This document shows, in pieces, positions 11,199 through 21,299 of a stretch of DNA of 64,000 nucleotides. The notes under the pieces are model-generated. The model was not told the origin of the DNA. It saw only the letters and a program-made list of their open reading frames with translations, and did no database searches. Location of the stretch: positions 9,486,001-9,550,000 of the forward strand of contig NC_016457.1 in assembly GCF_000226115.1 (NCBI RefSeq), written 5' to 3'. Numbering within the stretch: the stretch's first letter is position 1; each line of letters starts with the position of its first letter. Source of the DNA: Thermothielavioides terrestris NRRL 8126 (Eukaryota; Ascomycota; Sordariomycetes; Sordariales; Chaetomiaceae). Made by a program: the position numbers and the translations under genes.

Positions 11199-13553
11199 TC
11201 AGAGGCTCAACACGGTTACATTGTCACCGCTCTTCGGTGTTTGTTTGCCCTCCATCGCGCTCCCCCCTGCAACAGACAACCCATCCGGCTCCTTCTCGGC
11301 TCGCGTTTCCACATCCTTCTTGTCACCTGCTGCCCCGACCCTGTCCCACCTGAGCCCAAAACTGACCAGGCAAGCCAGAGCGGAGCAGGCCGCCGGCAGG
11401 TACTTCACAGAGCAAACAGACCTCATTAGCACCAGCCTCCTCTTTATCCATCCCGTCAAGCTAGCGCACACGTCAAGCGGGAAAAACGGAAAAGAAAACA
11501 AGAGAAAATAGGAAAAAAGGAGAAACTCACAAACATCAGCGTCAATCCCTCGTTATACGCCACCAACAACCCCGGCAGCTGCGCAGGCGGCACCAGGCCC
11601 CTGACGCTGGTCGCGCCAGCTCCCAGGACCGCCGCGGGGTCCACGCCCGGGGCATGCCGGCGCAGCAGACCGGGCAGGTAGCTGTGGAAGACGGACTGGG
11701 CGACCGAGACGGCGACGGCGCTGCCGAGGTTCATGAACAGGTTGACGACCGCGAGGCCAGTGGCGGTCTCCTCGGCGGGCAGGTCCTCCTGCACGGACAC
11801 TACGGGCTGGCGGCGATGCGTTAGCAGGGGAGGGTAGGAGGCAGAGTGTGGGGGTTTAGAAGCGGTAATGACGCGGAAATACCACTTGGAAGGCAAGGCC
11901 CCGGCCAAGGTTGGTCACGATCTGGTACCCGATCCACTGTCCCGTTGTGGCTACGGGGGTGAAGCTGCTCAAGAGCCCGGATCCGATGCTCGCCAGTGCG
12001 CTGCCGGTGATGGCCCACGGGGGGATGTAGTGGGACGGGCGGACTGCCAGAAACAAAGGGCGGTCAGTGTCTTAAAGACGGGAAAGAAGAGGGGTTGGTC
12101 CATTACCAAGCGCGCCAAAGGCGATCAGACCGGCGATGTTGGAGACCAAGGACGGCAGCATATGCACGGCGCTAGTTACCGGAGAGTCGCCGCGGACTGC
12201 TTGAAACCCTGCCATCAAAAAACATGAGCACATCATACCTCCCCTCACTGAAAAGGGAGCAGAAGCAGCCAGCGGCGACAGGTCCAGAACCACTGCACAG
12301 TTGGGGGCAGACATACAACCCCCTTTTCGCCGTGGGGCAACAACAACAACCTACAGAAAGGCAAAAAGTACGGCACCACCTGCGTAGCCCCGCCCTGGAG
12401 GAACATGACCACACTCCCAACCGCCACAGACCGTCGGCGGAGCGAGGCAGGGGGGATGAGCGCGTCGGCGCCGCGCCGCGCGATCCACAGCGCCAGCACG
12501 CCGAGCAGGCCCGCCGCACCGCACAGCAGCCCGACAACGGTCGGCGACGACCAGGCGAACCGCTCGCCGCCCCAGGTCAGGCTGAGCAGCAGCATGGTGG
12601 CGAGGCCGGCGAAGACGACGGCGCCGACGGGGTCCAGCTTGCGGTGCAGACCGCGGCAGGCCTCGGCCAGCGGCGGTTTGGCGGATTGCTCCGGGATCGC
12701 GATCGGTAGGGTCGCGGCTGTGATGGCGCCGCTGAAGGGGAGGAAGATCCAGAAGCCTTTTTGAGGCGAGGTCAGATATTTTACACCGGGTTATTATTAT
12801 GTATCCACGTATTGAGGGAGACACAGCAACGGGGGTGGGTAGATAACTTACACCATCGCCAGGAGACGCGGGAGGCCAGCGCGGCAGCGATGAGCGGGCC
12901 GGTGATGGAGCCGACCGAGATCATGGACATGGCGCAGGCGGTGACGACGGGGCGGATGGACGGCGCGCAGGCCGCGAAGATGGTGAGCAGGGCGCCGCTC
13001 AGCATGCCGGCGGATCCGACGCCGGTGATGGCGCGGCCGACGATGAAGACCGGGCTGGACGTGGAGGCGGCGCAGACGATGCTGCCGACCTCGAAGATGG
13101 CCAGCGCGGCCAGGTAGACGTGCTTGGTGGAAAACAGCGTGAAGATGCGGCCTACGGGAGGGATGAAGACGCAGCTTTTCAAGGGAGTCAACGATTTGTC
13201 AGGACTCGCGACGACAAGAACAAACGGCGAGGGAAATAAGTGATGGAGGGTCCCCCGACTTACACTGCCAGCGTGTACGCGGCGCCGTACCATGAGACGT
13301 CTTTGATGGTGCCGAAATAATCAGTCAACGGAGGTATGATCTGTTTGGTCAACAAGCATCAGTCTACGCTCATCGCACCGAGTTAGCGCTGCGGCAAAAG
13401 TACCTAGGCACCTACAGTTGCAAGCATGTTCATATCCAACCCGACAAGATAGACGCCGAGCATCATCCCGCCGACGACGAGCCACAGGCGGGGCCCATGG
13501 AGGGCGCCGTCGGGCTTGACTGTCGTCCAGGGCCTGCTGCTGTCGCTCGACAT
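11199..13553 (-). CDS. MFS transporter, DHA2-like 14-TM family
   Basis: Eight exons join in phase: 13553-13416, 13340-13264, 13174-12852, 12756-12355, 12208-12107, 12043-11883, 11806-11531 and 11441-11199. They give 573 aa, a normal size for fungal 14-TM drug/H+ antiporter-2 proteins. TM1 is at about residues 24-46 (MMLGVYLVGLDMNMLAT). Exon junctions rebuild the typical segments DVSWYGAAYTLAV, GRAITGVGSAG (motif-C-like) and SWRWCFWIFLP, where SWRWC is the DHA2 hallmark. NLGRGLAFQVPVVSVQEDLP follows further on. It should export small molecules across the plasma membrane by proton antiport; the substrate cannot be read. The last intron's acceptor (AAG at 11442) is the least certain. The NmrA-like gene lies 380 nt upstream on the same strand. 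Confidence 0.88.
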
Positions 13554-13932
13554 CCCGCAGTTGTGCCTGGTTACCGATGGCTAAGAGGAGGTTACTGTTG
13601 AGGGAGCCCTGGGGGGCTGAACAATTGCCGCTAGGCAAACTTAAACAAGTGAAACATTGTGGTGCCTTGCTAGGACATTCAAGATAAATAGACCGAAGGC
13701 ACGGTAGGACTTGACCAGGAGTTGCGAAGACAAAACCGAGCATTGTCGAATTGTCGGTGTTAGCGAGAAAGGCCGGTTTCCCGAAATCCGAAGCGTAACG
13801 GCGCGGCCCCCAACGCCGGTCCAAGTTCTCCAAGTCAACAAATAATTAAATTTCTGTGTAATTACCTGCTCTCCGCTCACTCGTTACGCAACAACAAAAC
13901 CAGAAACGCACCACCGGCTAATCAACACCGAT
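13554..13932. other. Spacer between MFS and NmrA-like genes
   Basis: About 380 bases containing the MFS promoter and the 3' UTR of the NmrA-like gene, which lies upstream on the same strand. An open frame runs through it on the minus strand but has no family resemblance; it reads into MFS exon 1 in the wrong frame. Confidence 0.5.
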
Positions 13933-14898
13933 TCACAGCTCCAGCGCCTTGAACGCCACCTCCAGGCTCTGCAGCTCGGCATCCTGCACGCCCAGGTCCT
14001 CCTTGGTGAGCACCTTGGCGCCGGCGGGGTCAGACCAGCTCTTCTCGCGGTACTCGTCCCAGTACTCGTTCATGATGCCGATCTCGTCGGCCCACAGCGG
14101 CCAGAGGTCGCGGTAGTCCCGGCCGCTGACGCGCACGATCTGGGCCTGGACGCCCCTGGCCCGGGCCCACGTCTGGAGCATGTCGGCGGCGGTCGTCACG
14201 CTGCTAACAGCAAGCACGATGGCGCCGCCGGCGGTGCGGGCGCGCTGCTCGACGACGGCCCGGACGAAGGGCGTCAGGTTGACGGCGACGTCGCCGATGG
14301 AGCTAATGGGCGTGTCGGGCGCGAAGTTGGCGAACTGCACGTGCTTGCCGGCGGTCGGGATCGGGTAGGGCGTGTACATGGGGAACGCGTAGTTGGTGCT
14401 GTAGAAGCCGACCCAGAGGAAGGTGGTTTTGCGCAGCAGGGCGGGCTCGCGCTCGCGGATGTAGGCGTCCACGCGGTTCTTGCCCTCGAAGTGCGGCACC
14501 AGGTACTTGCCGGCCGACACGGCCAGCGCGTTGGGCAGCGTGCTCCAGATGTAGTGCTCGAGCGTCGCCGTGGCGGCGGCCGCGCGCGCGAGGTTGGTGC
14601 CCTGCTGCACCTCGACCTCCATGGCCTTGATGGGGTCCTGGTGCGCGATGAAGGGCTCGAAGAAGTTGGTCATGCCGAAGATGACGTGCGAGCCGGCGAA
14701 GGCCTTGGTCAGGCCCTCGAGGTCGTTGAGGTCCGCCGACACGACCTCGGCGCCCTTGGCGGCCAGCGCCTGGCCGGCGGCGCCCGACGGGTTGCGCGTG
14801 ATGGCGCGGACTTTGTAGGCCGGGTTGTTGAGGAAGGCGTTGACCACGGCCCTGCCCTGGGCACCCGTGGCGCCGACGACGGTGACGATCTTGGTCAT
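13933..14898 (-). CDS. NmrA-like family NAD(P)-binding protein
   Basis: Single-exon gene of 321 aa. The N-terminus has the Rossmann dinucleotide-binding motif GATGAQG (residues 9-15) after a beta strand, then RAITRNPSG, where the basic residues suit NADPH. AKGAEVVSADLND corresponds to strand beta-3, and HYIWSTLPN to the NmrA-like (PF05368) core. This family lacks the usual YxxxK catalytic pair of short-chain dehydrogenases and often senses redox state or binds regulators such as GATA factors. Some members reduce quinones or aldehydes. Whether this one is an enzyme or a sensor is open. A TATA box lies about 135 nt upstream. Its neighbour downstream on the same strand is the MFS transporter. 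Confidence 0.92.
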   Translation of the reverse strand: MTKIVTVVGATGAQGRAVVNAFLNNPAYKVRAITRNPSGAAGQALAAKGAEVVSADLNDLEGLTKAFAGSHVIFGMTNFFEPFIAHQDPIKAMEVEVQQGTNLARAAAATATLEHYIWSTLPNALAVSAGKYLVPHFEGKNRVDAYIREREPALLRKTTFLWVGFYSTNYAFPMYTPYPIPTAGKHVQFANFAPDTPISSIGDVAVNLTPFVRAVVEQRARTAGGAIVLAVSSVTTAADMLQTWARARGVQAQIVRVSGRDYRDLWPLWADEIGIMNEYWDEYREKSWSDPAGAKVLTKEDLGVQDAELQSLEVAFKALEL

Positions 14899-15437
14899 TG
14901 TGGCGGACTTGTGTAAGTGGCGTGATGTTGGTGTGAGTAAGTCAGGTGGGGCTGACGGGGAGCTCAGGGTGTGCCGCTTGACAGCTGACGATACCTAATC
15001 TCCCAACTCGCTCAGACGCGGAGCAGTCTACTTATATATGGGTCGTCTCAGTGCCTTTGCGTGATGGTCGTGTTGCAGTGCGCTAACGGATCCGGACGCA
15101 TTCCAGACGGACGACTCCGTTGTGCAATTGCTGTGCACGAAGATGGCGCTCCGCCTGTTTGCGGCTGTTGTTATACAAAAAGACGCGGAGACGCGCGATC
15201 CAAATGTCGGGATGATGTCATTTGCATAAGCATTGCCCGGAACAACCGGACACGGTGTCGGCGATGTGGCGATGTGACGGTTGAATCAACTTTGTCAGCC
15301 CCGCGCGGGGAGGGAGAGGGAAAGAGATGTTCCGCACAATCATCCGACTCACGTTAATCCGGATTTCTCAACCGCCCTAATTGGGCAGGCTCGCGCTCGG
15401 AACAACGTGTTGCGCCAGGCGCTGGACAAGCTGGTAC
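14899..15437. other. Upstream region of NmrA-like gene, left of repeat block
   Basis: About 540 bases of normal composition. Apart from the TATA box there is nothing I can name. RIP-type TA enrichment starts only after about 15.5 kb. Confidence 0.5.
15032..15039 (-). promoter_or_regulatory. TATA box upstream of NmrA-like gene
   Basis: TATATAAG on the minus strand, about 135 nt upstream of the ATG at 14898. The position suits a core promoter with a 5' UTR of roughly 100 nt. Confidence 0.55.
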
Positions 15438-15575
15438 AGCGCTCCAAGTCCTTCACTGTCCATTAACCTAAACCCGTTTGCAACTGACTGCTAGCCGAAC
15501 AATCGCTATAGCAACCAGCTTACCCCGCTGCAACCCGATTTTAAGAATCGCCTCGCTCTATACAACAAGACCCTT
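15438..15575 (+). repeat. Inverted repeat, left copy (partner at 28612-28728)
   Basis: The reverse complement of 15438-15498 aligns with 28662-28728 at roughly 80-85 per cent by eye; the shared core is CAGTGAAGGACTTRGAGCGC. A weaker match continues inward (TTTTAARAATCGC). The two copies point at each other and bracket 13 kb of nested repeats. Confidence 0.6.
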
Positions 15576-15820
15576 GACTGTGCCGCGCCACAGTAAGTGG
15601 TGAAGCGAAGCTTGGCAGGGCTAGGGCCAGGGCCGGAGCCGGAGCCTTGCCGCCACCGCTGCCTACTGTAGCCGACGACCGCCTGAGCTAGCTAGCCGCC
15701 TATCCGACTGGCTACGCCGGGCAATCCGACTGGCCGCGCCGAAGCCTACAACGGCTAACGCCGTCTTAGCTTATAGCGCTAGCTCGGTCGGATTGCTTCC
15801 GGCGATGGCATAGTCTAGGC

Positions 15821-15870
15821 TAGCTTGGCTTGGTCGTCGGTATAGTAGCTTGGCTTGGTCGTCGGTATAG
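15821..15870 (+). repeat. Two tandem copies of a 25-bp unit
   Basis: TAGCTTGGCTTGGTCGTCGG plus TATAG occurs twice, head to tail, without a mismatch, within element X copy 1. Confidence 0.85.
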
Positions 15871-15939
15871 CGGCTTGGCCTACCTGCCTGCTTACTACTT
15901 CCTGTCTTGTAGTCTAGTGTCTTGTATTAAACTAAATAA

Positions 15940-16126
15940 ACCTCATAGTAGTCGAACTCGCTTATAGTAGTCAAACTTACTTACAATAGTTGAACTAGCT
16001 TATAGTAGCTGAACTTGCTTATAGTAGTTCGAACTTACTTATAGTAGTTTAAACTTATTTATAGTAGTTCAAACTTGCTTATAGTAGTCGAATTCGTTTA
16101 TAATAGCTGAACTCGCTTATAGTAGC
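15940..16126 (+). repeat. 19-20-bp minisatellite, left part
   Basis: About ten units of the type GTAGTCGAACTCGCTTATA, 19 or 20 bp each, with transitions between units. The array is cut at 16126 by the short LTR element and resumes at 17771. Confidence 0.85.
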
Positions 16127-16353
16127 TGTCGTATACCACACTGGCCCCCTGTCTGTAGCTCTGTGGCTCTGTGGCTCTAGCACCTATAGGGCTCTCGCTC
16201 TAGCCTATGGGTCTGGCCTGTGGGGCTGAGCTCCCACCTGTGTATATAGATCTCAGCTCTCCTCCTACCTACTAGGAGGAGCTCCCTCGATCAACATCCT
16301 CTTCTCTCCGGCTCTCGCTCAGCCACCTAATATACCCTCGCCTCCTCTCCTCA
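16127..16353 (+). repeat. Short LTR element, left LTR (227 bp)
   Basis: Ends TG...CA and aligns without gaps to 17544-17770; the differences seen are mostly transitions of the C/T or G/A type. Confidence 0.9.
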
Positions 16354-17543
16354 GTTATAAGCCCAGTTCGCGCTTCAAAATCACCCTCGGAGGTTCTTTA
16401 TAGGGCCATCAGTTGTAGGGCCATCTTTTACTTCCTTTCTTCTATCTTCTAGCCTCTTAAGCCTGTAACTACTATAGCATCTCTCGTATATTCTTACGAT
16501 TAAGAGCACCTTCAATCGTCGACTTCCGACCTCCTTTTTTTAAGCCCCTTTTCTTTTTTGGAACGTTCAGATCTCCCAACCTTTTGCAACCTTAGCTACT
16601 ACCTACTAAGCCACTAGCGTACACGCCACAGCTATTCTTAGGAGCAATCGATAGGCGGCCTCTACCCTGTTCAGGGGGTGCCAACAGTTCTAGAAGATCC
16701 TTTTCCTTACCCACCTCTACAAGGTAGGGCACTTCCTACGGCCTTTTTCAGCTTCGCTATAAAGACCTAAGTTCCTAGTGGCCTTTCTGATTAGCTAATA
16801 CTATAGAATTAGGTACTAGGTACACAATAGTAACTATAGGCTTTAGGCGTCTATAGTTCCTTACTTAGTTCTTCAGCTCCTAGGTATAGCATATACTCTA
16901 TTCCCTATTTAGAGTTGTAGCCTACTAAAGACCTAGTGACGGTTCCTAGCTCTCTAAAACAACTAGGGGGTATCGAAGGAACTGGAAGGGCAGGCTCCTC
17001 CCTACTCTTCTATTAAACTAGGGGGTATAGAAGTACTTAAGCGCCTAAGGCTAGGGCTCGAACGAGGATCCTACTAGTAGTCCTTATACTCTAGAACCAA
17101 TTTTCCAGAGCTACGTACTAGGAACGCCTAGACGTGTTTAGAGAGAGTAGCCCCCCTGCTAATTACTAGGCTAGCAGTGACAGTAGAACGGAGGGAACTA
17201 TATTAATAGAGGCCCCTAATGCAGTGTTTGGACAACGCTAATAGTAGCGTTGCTAATAGTACGTCTAGGAGTGCTAGCCAAGGCAGTACAACGGCAAGTA
17301 CTACTACCGCGGTCGACACTCCTAACAGTGGAGGTCAGTTCGACCACTTTTCTTATTGACAAACTTGTTAATAGCTCTAGCCAATATAGCTGATAGAGGC
17401 AACTGTAGGCCTTAACAGCCTTGTTAAACACCTATTTTTTCCTTTGTTCGAGGGATAGATCTGTAGATAGGATCTCTAGATCTATAGCCCAGTGTGCCTT
17501 ACGTTTTTTATAGACCCGCTCCTCGGAGCACGTCTGGGGGGTG

Positions 17544-17770
17544 TGTCGTGTACTACACTGGCCCTCTGTCTATAGCTCTGTGGCTCTGTGGCTCTGGCAC
17601 CTATAGGGCTCTCGCTCTGGCCTATAGGTCTGGCCCATAGGGCTGAGCTCCTACCTGTGTATATAGATCTCAGCTCTCCTCCCACCTACTAGGAGGAGCT
17701 CCCTCGATCTATATCCTCTTCTCTCCGGCTCTCGCTTAGCCACCTGATGTGCCCTCGCCTCCTCTCCTCA
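17544..17770 (+). repeat. Short LTR element, right LTR (227 bp)
   Basis: Same length and ends as the left LTR, followed directly by the GTAGC target duplication. Confidence 0.9.
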
Positions 17771-18004
17771 GTAGCTAAACTCGTTTATAATAGTTGAATT
17801 TGTTTATAGTAGTCGAACTAGCTTATAGTAGTTGAATTAGCTTATAGTGGTCGAACTTGTTTATAATAGTCGAACTCGTTTATAGTAGTTGAACTCGCTT
17901 ATAGTAGTTCGAACTCGCTTATAGTAGTTGAACTCGCTTATAGTAGTTTAAACTTACTTATAGTAGTTGAACTATCAAACCGGCTTATAGTAGTCGAACT
18001 CTTG
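17771..18004 (+). repeat. 19-20-bp minisatellite, right part
   Basis: Continuation of the GTAGTTGAACTCGCTTATA-type array interrupted by the short LTR element; about twelve units, then a transition into the conserved block of element X. Confidence 0.85.
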
Positions 18005-18395
18005 CAATAGCTAAGCTACACTGCTATACTACTATAACGTCGACGTTGCCCTTAATAGCGCCTACTATACTATGTTCTCGAGATATATTAAGTAGCCATT
18101 AATAATTCTATAGCTCCTATAAGCCGACAACAAAGTTAGTATCTAGATATCACTATTCTATATCGATTTAGGATTAACACTGTAAGAAGATATAGCTAAA
18201 AGGGGGAAAGTTGGAAAAAAGATTAGAGACATCTCTACTACTAAGATATAGTATAGCTATAGTATCTAATCCTTGTAATGAAAACTCTAGAGGATTTGCC
18301 TAGTAAATGAACCGAAGCCTCCTTCCTCGCTTCCTCTATGTATATAGTACATACTCGAAAGGCTCGTCATTGAAGCTTCGCTTTAATTAAAGATA
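18005..18395 (-). repeat. Conserved block of element X, copy 1
   Basis: Its reverse complement matches 56283-56665 nearly end to end. Differences are mostly C-to-T/G-to-A, with this copy the more TA-rich. Shared landmarks are AAGCGAAGCTTCAATGACGA, GAGGAAGCGAGGAAGGAGGC and TATATCTCGAGAAC. No coding frame. Confidence 0.88.
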
Positions 18396-18429
18396 TTTTA
18401 GCTACCTTACACCTTGCGATACCTCGAGG

Positions 18430-18671
18430 AGCTACAGGCAGGGTGCATAACTGTAGCTACTGTAGGCAGGGTACACAACTGTGACTGCCGTAGGCAGGGT
18501 GCACAACTGTGGCTACTGCAGGTAGGGTATATAACTGTGGCTGCCGTAGGCAGGGTACGTAACTGTGGCTACCGCAAGCAGGGTTACGTAACTGTGGCTA
18601 CCGCAAGCAGAATTACGTAACTGTGGCTGCCGTAGGCAGGGTATATAACTGTGGGTGCCGCAGGGTATATA
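18430..18671 (+). repeat. 24/28-bp minisatellite array, segment 1
   Basis: About eight or nine units of the form GGCAGGGTRYATAACTGTGG plus CTGCCGTA (28 bp), ending in 24-bp units without the GGCA insert. Segments 2 and 3 lie at 20708-20744 and 28224-28550. All three were one array before two transposons landed in it. Confidence 0.85.
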
Positions 18672-20707
18672 CAGTTCTACCCTAGTTTGTTTGTTAGTTT
18701 GGTTCTTTGCCCCACTTTTTACCTACTTGCTGACAGGGCCCTGCAGCTAACTAAAAATCGGCCTTTTTACCCACCTGTTCAGCTTCCTAGCTCTGGCACT
18801 GCATTCAACAAAACCATCGACCAAACCATCAAAAAAAGCATCACTACTATCAAAGCTATCAAATCCTTCAAAATCGCCCAGGGCAGCCAAATTAGCTAAA
18901 TCAGCCAGATTAGCCAGGTGGGCAGCCAAATCAGCCAAATTAGCCAAATCAGCTAGGTAGGCAGTTCAGCTATAAAAAGGCCCCATTTTCCAGGTTCGAA
19001 GATGCCCACCTTCTTGCCCTCTATCCTGCCCACCTTTCTGGCCCAGCTAGAGGCCCACCGACCTGGCCTAGCTGTACGGCACATCGCTGACCTGCAGGCT
19101 ATCATGCCGTAGCAACTGCTAGCCAGTTGGTCCTAGCTACGATAGGCCGACCCACTGTTGAATAACGACGACGACGACGAATACGACGAAGACCTTAATT
19201 TCCTAGCCGATACCAAGGAATTGGAAGAGGTTGAAGAACCTAGCCTTCCTTCAATACTATAAGCCGAAGCCATCTAGGCATTCAACGCGCGCTAGGCTGC
19301 TAGACGTACCGCAAAGTCTAGCCTACCTAGTAGGTACATCTATTTTCCCTAATTATCTTATATTTTCTTAGTTAATCTAGTCTTCTAGATGTTCCTCCTA
19401 AGGAGCTCTCGATAGCCGACCTCCTGGCTTACCCAAGCTCTGATTCTTCCAACGGCTTCGACCCCCCTCCTTTGCCCTCGCCTTCGCGCCTATAGATCGA
19501 CCTAGCCAACCTATCTTTTACCGACTATCCTTCTACCGTTGTACCCCTATAAAAGAACTAATTTACTGTATATGAAGAGAGGGTTATCGCTAAGGCATTG
19601 TATATCTATAGTAAAATAACTATGCTATAGATCGCTAAGGCAATGAACCTTACCTAGCAGCAAGTCCAATACGCCCTCTACGCTTCTAATAAGCTATAGT
19701 TTTCAGAGTATAGCCGGGTGCTAATTGTTCTAAAGGAAGTGTAGGAACTGATTTACTACTTTGTCAATATACCTAAGGCCTTAAAGCGCTTCCTTCTATA
19801 GGATAGGTGCAAAAGATGCTCCTAGCTCTTACGCTCTATAGTACTCGCGCTATTCGCTATATAATAGAAGGCTAGGGCGTTGTTCGAACCCTTTAACCAA
19901 TGCGATAGCCACTTACACTAAAGACTTAGCAACTATGCTTTACATTTGCCCAACAATAGGCTTACCTTCGCTCTATTAATTAGGAGTAATAGATCTAGTT
20001 TAATGAAACCTAAGTTAATAGCCTTAGTTCTAGCTATAAATACATTACTATTTTCCTAGGCGAGGATCCTTAAGACTTCGCTATAATTTGGCAACGGGCC
20101 AATGGCTAGATGTTCTAAGGCTATTTCGCTAGTAAAAGCAAGAGTATATATTTAATATAGGAGAAGTCCTGAGGCAAGATCAACTCGGCTACCTACTAGG
20201 AGCATATTCTTCTTCTATTTTACCAATTTTAAATAGAAAACCCAACCTTTAAGCTCTAACAGGATAATACTCTAGCTTATAGCTCTAGGTCGACCAAGGA
20301 GTATATAGTAAAACACTTCCCTAATACATTTGTTATTACCTAGCCTCCCTACTCTCTAAACCTCAATCCCATTGAACATATATAGGTATAGATAAAGCGA
20401 TAGATTGAACGCAACTATCCTGTTTAGCCAACCGGCGAAGCATTGAAAGAAGCTATTTTATAGGCGTAGAATATAGTGCCCTCTAACTATCTATTGCAGT
20501 TAGTTCATTCTATGCCAAGGCGGCTAGCTTAGGTGATTAAGAATCAGGGGGGGTACATAGGGTACTAAGAGTAACCTATTTCGCTTCTGTTTTTCTATAG
20601 AAGATTAAGTACTGTACAGTTTTTATAATCTATTATTAATTAGCTTTCAAACCTTTGTTATAGCCCACTGTAAGTACCAAACTAACAAACAAACTAGGGG
20701 GGCACTG
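18672..20707 (+). mobile_element. Tc1/mariner-superfamily DNA transposon (2036 bp)
   Basis: Ends begin CAGT. Terminal inverted repeats of about 32 bp share CCTAGTTTGTTTGTTAGTTT at both ends. TA duplications lie at 18670-18671 and 20708-20709. It is inserted within the 24/28-bp minisatellite array. It carries a degenerate plus-strand transposase. TA duplication, CAGT ends and transposase motifs together support Tc1/mariner, possibly the Fot/pogo branch. Confidence 0.88.
18995..20560 (+). pseudogene. Tc1/mariner transposase remnant (DDE_3-like)
   Basis: Conceptual reading shows an acidic N-terminal stretch (around 19165-19235), then a helix-turn-helix-like region (ITMLQIAKAMNL..QQVQYAL, about 19615-19690). 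The catalytic half contains QDN (around 20261), followed by P-P-Y-S-x-N-L-N-P-I-E-H (20344-20380), the Tc1/mariner signature. Many TAG/TAA codons replace expected Gln or Trp. The first catalytic aspartate probably reads as Asn (FNET near 19999-20010), again a G-to-A change. The start at an ATG near 18995 is a guess. Confidence 0.75.
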
Positions 20708-20744
20708 TAACTGTGGGTGCTGCAGGGTATGTAACTGTGGGTGC
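20708..20744 (+). repeat. 24/28-bp minisatellite array, segment 2
   Basis: One and a half 24-bp units (AACTGTGGGTGCTGCAGGGT type) left between the mariner element and gypsy-1. It includes the TA duplication of the former and the GGTGC duplication of the latter. Confidence 0.85.
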
Positions 20745-21129
20745 TGTAACGGCATAGTACGCTAACCACCGTCACATAACTTGCGCACGGACCTGTCACG
20801 TAACCATCTACCTACGTGACTTCCTAAGTTAGTAGATTTATAAGATTCAAGTCGACTTCCAGATTAGGAAGGAGGGGTTGACTTGCCGATAAGGAAAAAC
20901 GCGCTAATAAGGCAAACGGCGTCTTACTCTACAACGTATAGACTTTGTAGCCCTACTGCAAATTGTAGCCTCACTGCAAATTGTCTATATATACTACCTA
21001 AGGTATTTGAGTACGGTTTTCCACCTATATATTGATAGTTTTCCCTCTCTCCTTAGACTTAAAGTCTTCGTTAATTAAGGATTAATTTAGCTACAAGCTA
21101 TCTAGCACTTGTTTTACCTTGCTATAACA
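20745..21129 (+). repeat. Gypsy-1 5' LTR (385 bp)
   Basis: Same length as the 3' LTR. The outer end keeps CpA/CpG-containing sequence (ACCGTCACATAACTTGCGCA) that is TA-converted in the 3' copy. Confidence 0.92.
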
Positions 21130-21299
21130 TTACTTTAAGTCTTACCACTATAAGCCTACGAAAGCGACACAATATCCAATATAGTCTTTCTCAATAGGAC
21201 TAGTTTAGTTGGCTAGGGAACCTAAATCTCCGATAGAACCTTCGACTTGCCAATAGTGCAGTGCGACAGGTTGGCTAGGAACCAATTAGCACTAAGGAT

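Larger units (their letters stand above)
16127..17770 (+). mobile_element. Short non-autonomous LTR retrotransposon (1644 bp)
   Basis: Two 227-bp LTRs (16127-16353 and 17544-17770) starting TGTCGTRTACYACACTGG and ending CTCCTCTCCTCA flank a 1.19-kb interior. The 5-bp target duplication GTAGC lies at 16122-16126 and 17771-17775. A G-rich tract before the right LTR fits a polypurine tract and sets the plus orientation. The interior shows RIP-type stops in all frames. I recognise no reverse transcriptase or integrase, so it is a TRIM- or LARD-like derivative, perhaps with a degenerate gag. Confidence 0.88.
15598..18395 (-). mobile_element. Element X copy 1, unclassified repeat, interrupted by a short LTR element
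   Basis: Read on the minus strand, this segment starts near 18395 with a roughly 390-bp block (18395-18005) that recurs at 56283-56665. The block is followed by a 19-20-bp minisatellite and then a GC-rich tail. GAAGCGAAGCTT stands near both ends (about 15603 on plus, about 18385 on minus), possibly terminal inverted repeats. The minisatellite is split by a 1644-bp LTR element. No coding capacity is visible. The left boundary is inferred only from the terminal-like motif. Confidence 0.55.

Noticed and set aside
14341..14916. 191-codon plus-strand open frame
   Set aside because: Antisense to the NmrA-like gene; product is a repetitive Val/Gly/Arg/Asp string typical of an antisense shadow.
18414..18620. 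68-codon open frame over the minisatellite
   Set aside because: It merely translates the 28-bp tandem units; open by periodicity, with no sign of expression.
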